64,000 bases of DNA from Nitrosopumilaceae archaeon (GTDB lineage Archaea > Thermoproteota > Nitrososphaeria > Nitrososphaerales > Nitrosopumilaceae): NCBI GenBank assembly GCA_022823825.1, contig JAJEHG010000045.1, positions 1-64,000 of the forward strand, in the 5' to 3' direction. The position numbers and the translations under genes were made by a program. The notes under the pieces are model-generated. The model did no database searches and was not told where the DNA came from. It saw nothing but the letters and a program-made list of their open reading frames with translations. The stretch's first letter is position 1. Every line of letters starts with the position of its first letter. Below are positions 61,144 to 64,000 of this stretch, piece after piece.

Positions 61144-62025
61144 ATGAGAATCACGTCGATGCCCGAATCCGAGCTTGCGCGCGCGCTCCTGCCCGTCGAC
61201 ACCCGGATAAGGGAGGCGTACCTGAAGCAGATGTCCGCGCTGGTGGCCGAAACCCCGATAAAGGTGATGCTGGGCGACACCACGGTCACTGACCAGACCA
61301 CGTTCGACGCGGGCGGCATCAAGACATACCTGCAGAAGATAACTGAGCGCCTGGGCCCGTCCTGGCACGCGCGCGAGGTGACTGAGACGCGCGACGACGA
61401 CGTCCGGCGCATGTTTGTCAAGCTTGAGTCCGAGGCGGCGGGGTACGCGTTGTCCGTACACCTGTCGGTCCAGTACAGGGCGCTGCTCTACTACAAGCCG
61501 GACGCCAGGGTCGAGCAGATCCAGAGGGAGCTTGGAAGGATAGACGAGTCCGCCAGAAGCGACAGGGAGTCAATCGCGGACGCGGGTGACAGGATAGCTG
61601 CGGAGCGGCTAAAAGGCGCAGGATGCGTGGAGCCTGACTCCGCGGAGCTCTTTGAGACCCTGTACCGCGACGAGTCGCTTGCCGAAAGCATCGAGGATGA
61701 GATAAGAAAAACAGTGGACGACGCGGGACTTGCAGTGCATGCCGACAGGCGCGACTCGCTCTTTGCGGAACTCGACTCGCTCCTGACCGAGGTGTACAGC
61801 ACCACTGCCATAATGATAGACGACGCGCGGCTGGTTACCGGGGAGGACGGCTTTCTCTACACCGCCGACGTCGAGAAGATCGCGGCGGCAGAACCAGCAT
61901 CCGCCGCAGGCTCCGGAGCGAGGACTCCCAGGGACGGCCACTTTGACCCCGGTGCCGTCTCGAAGGATGCGCGGGAGGCGCTCGAGTCCCGGCTCGGGGA
62001 GCTTGCGGGCGCCATCGACGGGTAA
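61144..62025 (+). CDS. hypothetical protein
   Basis: Intact 293-aa ORF, acidic and helical. Confidence 0.7.
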   Translation: MRITSMPESELARALLPVDTRIREAYLKQMSALVAETPIKVMLGDTTVTDQTTFDAGGIKTYLQKITERLGPSWHAREVTETRDDDVRRMFVKLESEAAGYALSVHLSVQYRALLYYKPDARVEQIQRELGRIDESARSDRESIADAGDRIAAERLKGAGCVEPDSAELFETLYRDESLAESIEDEIRKTVDDAGLAVHADRRDSLFAELDSLLTEVYSTTAIMIDDARLVTGEDGFLYTADVEKIAAAEPASAAGSGARTPRDGHFDPGAVSKDAREALESRLGELAGAIDG

Positions 62026-62482
62026 AACCGTCTTGCAGGTTGTATTAATCAAGGAACCGGAGTAGAGATGTCTCTCTCATGGGGGAGCTGCGATCCCCCG
62101 ATATGCTTTTGCGATCTGATTAGAGTATTTAATCATTTTGATCGAGGAGGAACAGCCCGTTTTTGCGTCATACGCTCCTAATTATGTACATTTAAGCGCG
62201 TTTTGGTGCGTCTGATACCACATCCCTGCCCCCGCTGCGGCGTGCCCTGCGGCAAGCCTCCGGCTTCAGGCCGGTAGGGGCTCCGCCCGCGGCGCATGCG
62301 GGGGGACGTGACTGCCAGCAGCACATCATGGCAGGCTGCAGCCGGCCCGTCAGTGGAGCCTTCGCTATGCTGCGTCCGGCGCCTCCCGGATGAGGCAGCC
62401 CCGTCTGGGCCCCGCGGGGGAACGGGCGGCGCCTGGCGCGATAACAACCCAAATAGGTAGGGGCGTCGGGGGACTGTCTGTG

Positions 62483-63697
62483 ATGATCATACCGACGTAC
62501 GCTGACGTAAAGAGGGCCGACTCGATGAGGGGCTCGCAGATCAAGAAGACCCCCCTGGTACGCTCGCCGTCGTTTGCCGACATGTGCGGCTCCGACGTCT
62601 ATCTCAAGGCGGAGTTCCGACAGAAGACCGGCTCTTTCAAGATCCGCGGGGCATACCACAAGATGATATCCCTCTCCCCCGATGAAAAGGCAAGGGGCGT
62701 GGTGGCCGCCTCTGCAGGGAACCATGCCCAGGGAGTCGCACTGGCCTCGTCGCTTGAGGGCGTCAAGTGCACGATCGTGATGCCAAAGAACGCATCGCCG
62801 GCAAAGATTGCCGCAACCCGCGGATACGGAGCGGAGGTGGTGCTGGAGGGCTCAAACTACGACGAGTCGTTTGAAAGGGCCACGCGCATTGCAGGGGAGA
62901 CCGGGGCTACCGTGATACACGCCTTTGATGATCCGGACGTGATAGCGGCCCAGGGCGTGATAGGACTCGAGATTCTCGACGAGCTGCCGGATGTCGAGGA
63001 GGTGTACGTCCCCGTGGGCGGGGGCGGACTTGCCGCCGGCATGCTGATTGCCATAAAGGAGACCCATCCCCACGTGCGGGTGGTGGGCGTGCAGTCCGAC
63101 TCGTTCCCCTCCATGCACATATCGGTGCGCAACTCGGCCAGGACGCCGGTTGCAGACGGGCCCCGAACCATCGCGGACGGCATCTCGGTCCGGATGCCCG
63201 GGGAGATCACGTTTGACGTGGTCAGGCGCCTGATAGACGACGTGGTGCTCGTGGACGACACCGCGATCACAAAGACGATGTTCCTGCTGATGGAGCGCAT
63301 GAAGTTCGTGGTGGAGCCCGCGGGGGCCGCAAGCCTGGCGTACGTGCTTGAGAACAGGCCCGCCCCCGGAAAGAAGATTGCCGTGGTATTGGCCGGGGGC
63401 AACGTGGACATGTACCTGCTGGGGCAGATTGTCGACAAGGGGCTTGCCGCCATGGGGAGGCTGCTGAAGATATCCGTGCTGCTTCCAGACCGCCCGGGCG
63501 CGTTCAAGGGGATCGTCGACGAGATTACCGCCGCAAACGCAAACATCGTGGAGGTGGTGCACGACCGGCTGAGCTCCGACATCAGGGCGGGCTCGGCCGG
63601 CGTCACGCTGAGCCTGGAGACGGAGGGCACGGAGCAGGCCAACCGGCTGATTGAGCGTCTCAGGGCAAAGCACGTCCAGTTCCGGCTGCTGACCTGA
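62483..63697 (+). CDS. ilvA: threonine ammonia-lyase (threonine dehydratase) with C-terminal ACT domain
   Basis: EFRQKTGSFKIRGAYHKM PLP-Lys motif; VPVGGGGLAAGM; ACT-like C terminus. Confidence 0.93.
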   Translation: MIIPTYADVKRADSMRGSQIKKTPLVRSPSFADMCGSDVYLKAEFRQKTGSFKIRGAYHKMISLSPDEKARGVVAASAGNHAQGVALASSLEGVKCTIVMPKNASPAKIAATRGYGAEVVLEGSNYDESFERATRIAGETGATVIHAFDDPDVIAAQGVIGLEILDELPDVEEVYVPVGGGGLAAGMLIAIKETHPHVRVVGVQSDSFPSMHISVRNSARTPVADGPRTIADGISVRMPGEITFDVVRRLIDDVVLVDDTAITKTMFLLMERMKFVVEPAGAASLAYVLENRPAPGKKIAVVLAGGNVDMYLLGQIVDKGLAAMGRLLKISVLLPDRPGAFKGIVDEITAANANIVEVVHDRLSSDIRAGSAGVTLSLETEGTEQANRLIERLRAKHVQFRLLT

Positions 63698-63725
63698 CGC
63701 CGCCCGGGCGCGCGGACGTGGATCC

Positions 63726-64000
63726 CTAGAGCCCCCTTGACTGCAGCTCCTCGGACTCTTTGAGGACGGCGTCATGCTGCGACCGCTTTATTTCTGCAAG
63801 GGCACTGCGCACCGAGTCGTCGGTAACCGCAAGAATCATTGCGGCGTACATGCCTGCGTTCTTTGCCTTGTTGACGCCTACCGATACCACGGGGGCCCCT
63901 GCGGGCATCTCGGTTATGGAGAGCAGGGAGTCGAGGCCTCCGAACGCGGAGAGGCGGAACGTCTCATCCCCCGTCTGGTTCTTGTTGTTGTACGCCATTA
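63726..64000 (-). CDS. purE: N5-CAIR mutase PurE C-terminal part, truncated by window end
   Basis: AFGGLDSLLSITEMPAGAPVVSVGVNKAKNAGMYAAMILAV. Confidence 0.85.
   Translation of the reverse strand, partial: MAYNNKNQTGDETFRLSAFGGLDSLLSITEMPAGAPVVSVGVNKAKNAGMYAAMILAVTDDSVRSALAEIKRSQHDAVLKESEELQSRGL

Overview
This is a GC-rich archaeal chromosome segment. Gene content (EF-1alpha/S10/RpoP cluster, EF-2, Cdc48, ATP-dependent DNA ligase, archaeal FBP aldolase/phosphatase, futalosine menaquinone genes) and several lineage-type small proteins suggest a Thaumarchaeota/Nitrososphaerota genome, probably Cenarchaeum-like (inference). Most of the window is ordinary housekeeping genes plus small hypothetical proteins. 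The standout feature is a 4,071-bp mobile element at 6577-10647. It has 44-bp terminal inverted repeats (43/44 identical) starting GGTACTGTTGCAAA, which is IS6/IS240/IS26-type, and a perfect 8-bp target duplication (TTTTTTCA) on both sides. It carries an IS240-like DDE transposase, a small unannotated AbrB/SpoVT-like protein, a cluster of TAGGTTAT iterons between these divergent genes, an EcoRI-type adenine methyltransferase, and an overlapping DUF262-HNH nuclease. In effect it looks like a mobile restriction-modification module, and it inserted about 45 bp upstream of the EF-1alpha start codon. Other notable regions are: a large secreted protein of about 10 tandem Cache-like repeats whose gene is frameshifted at a (GC)4 tract; a BspA/DUF285 repeat surface protein followed by a decayed DUF5011 module; a four-repeat DUF7482-like protein; an SNF2 helicase; a CBS-TrkH fusion; a JAMM protein; and three exactly 12-nt intergenic G-tracts. 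I saw no rRNA, tRNA or CRISPR array.
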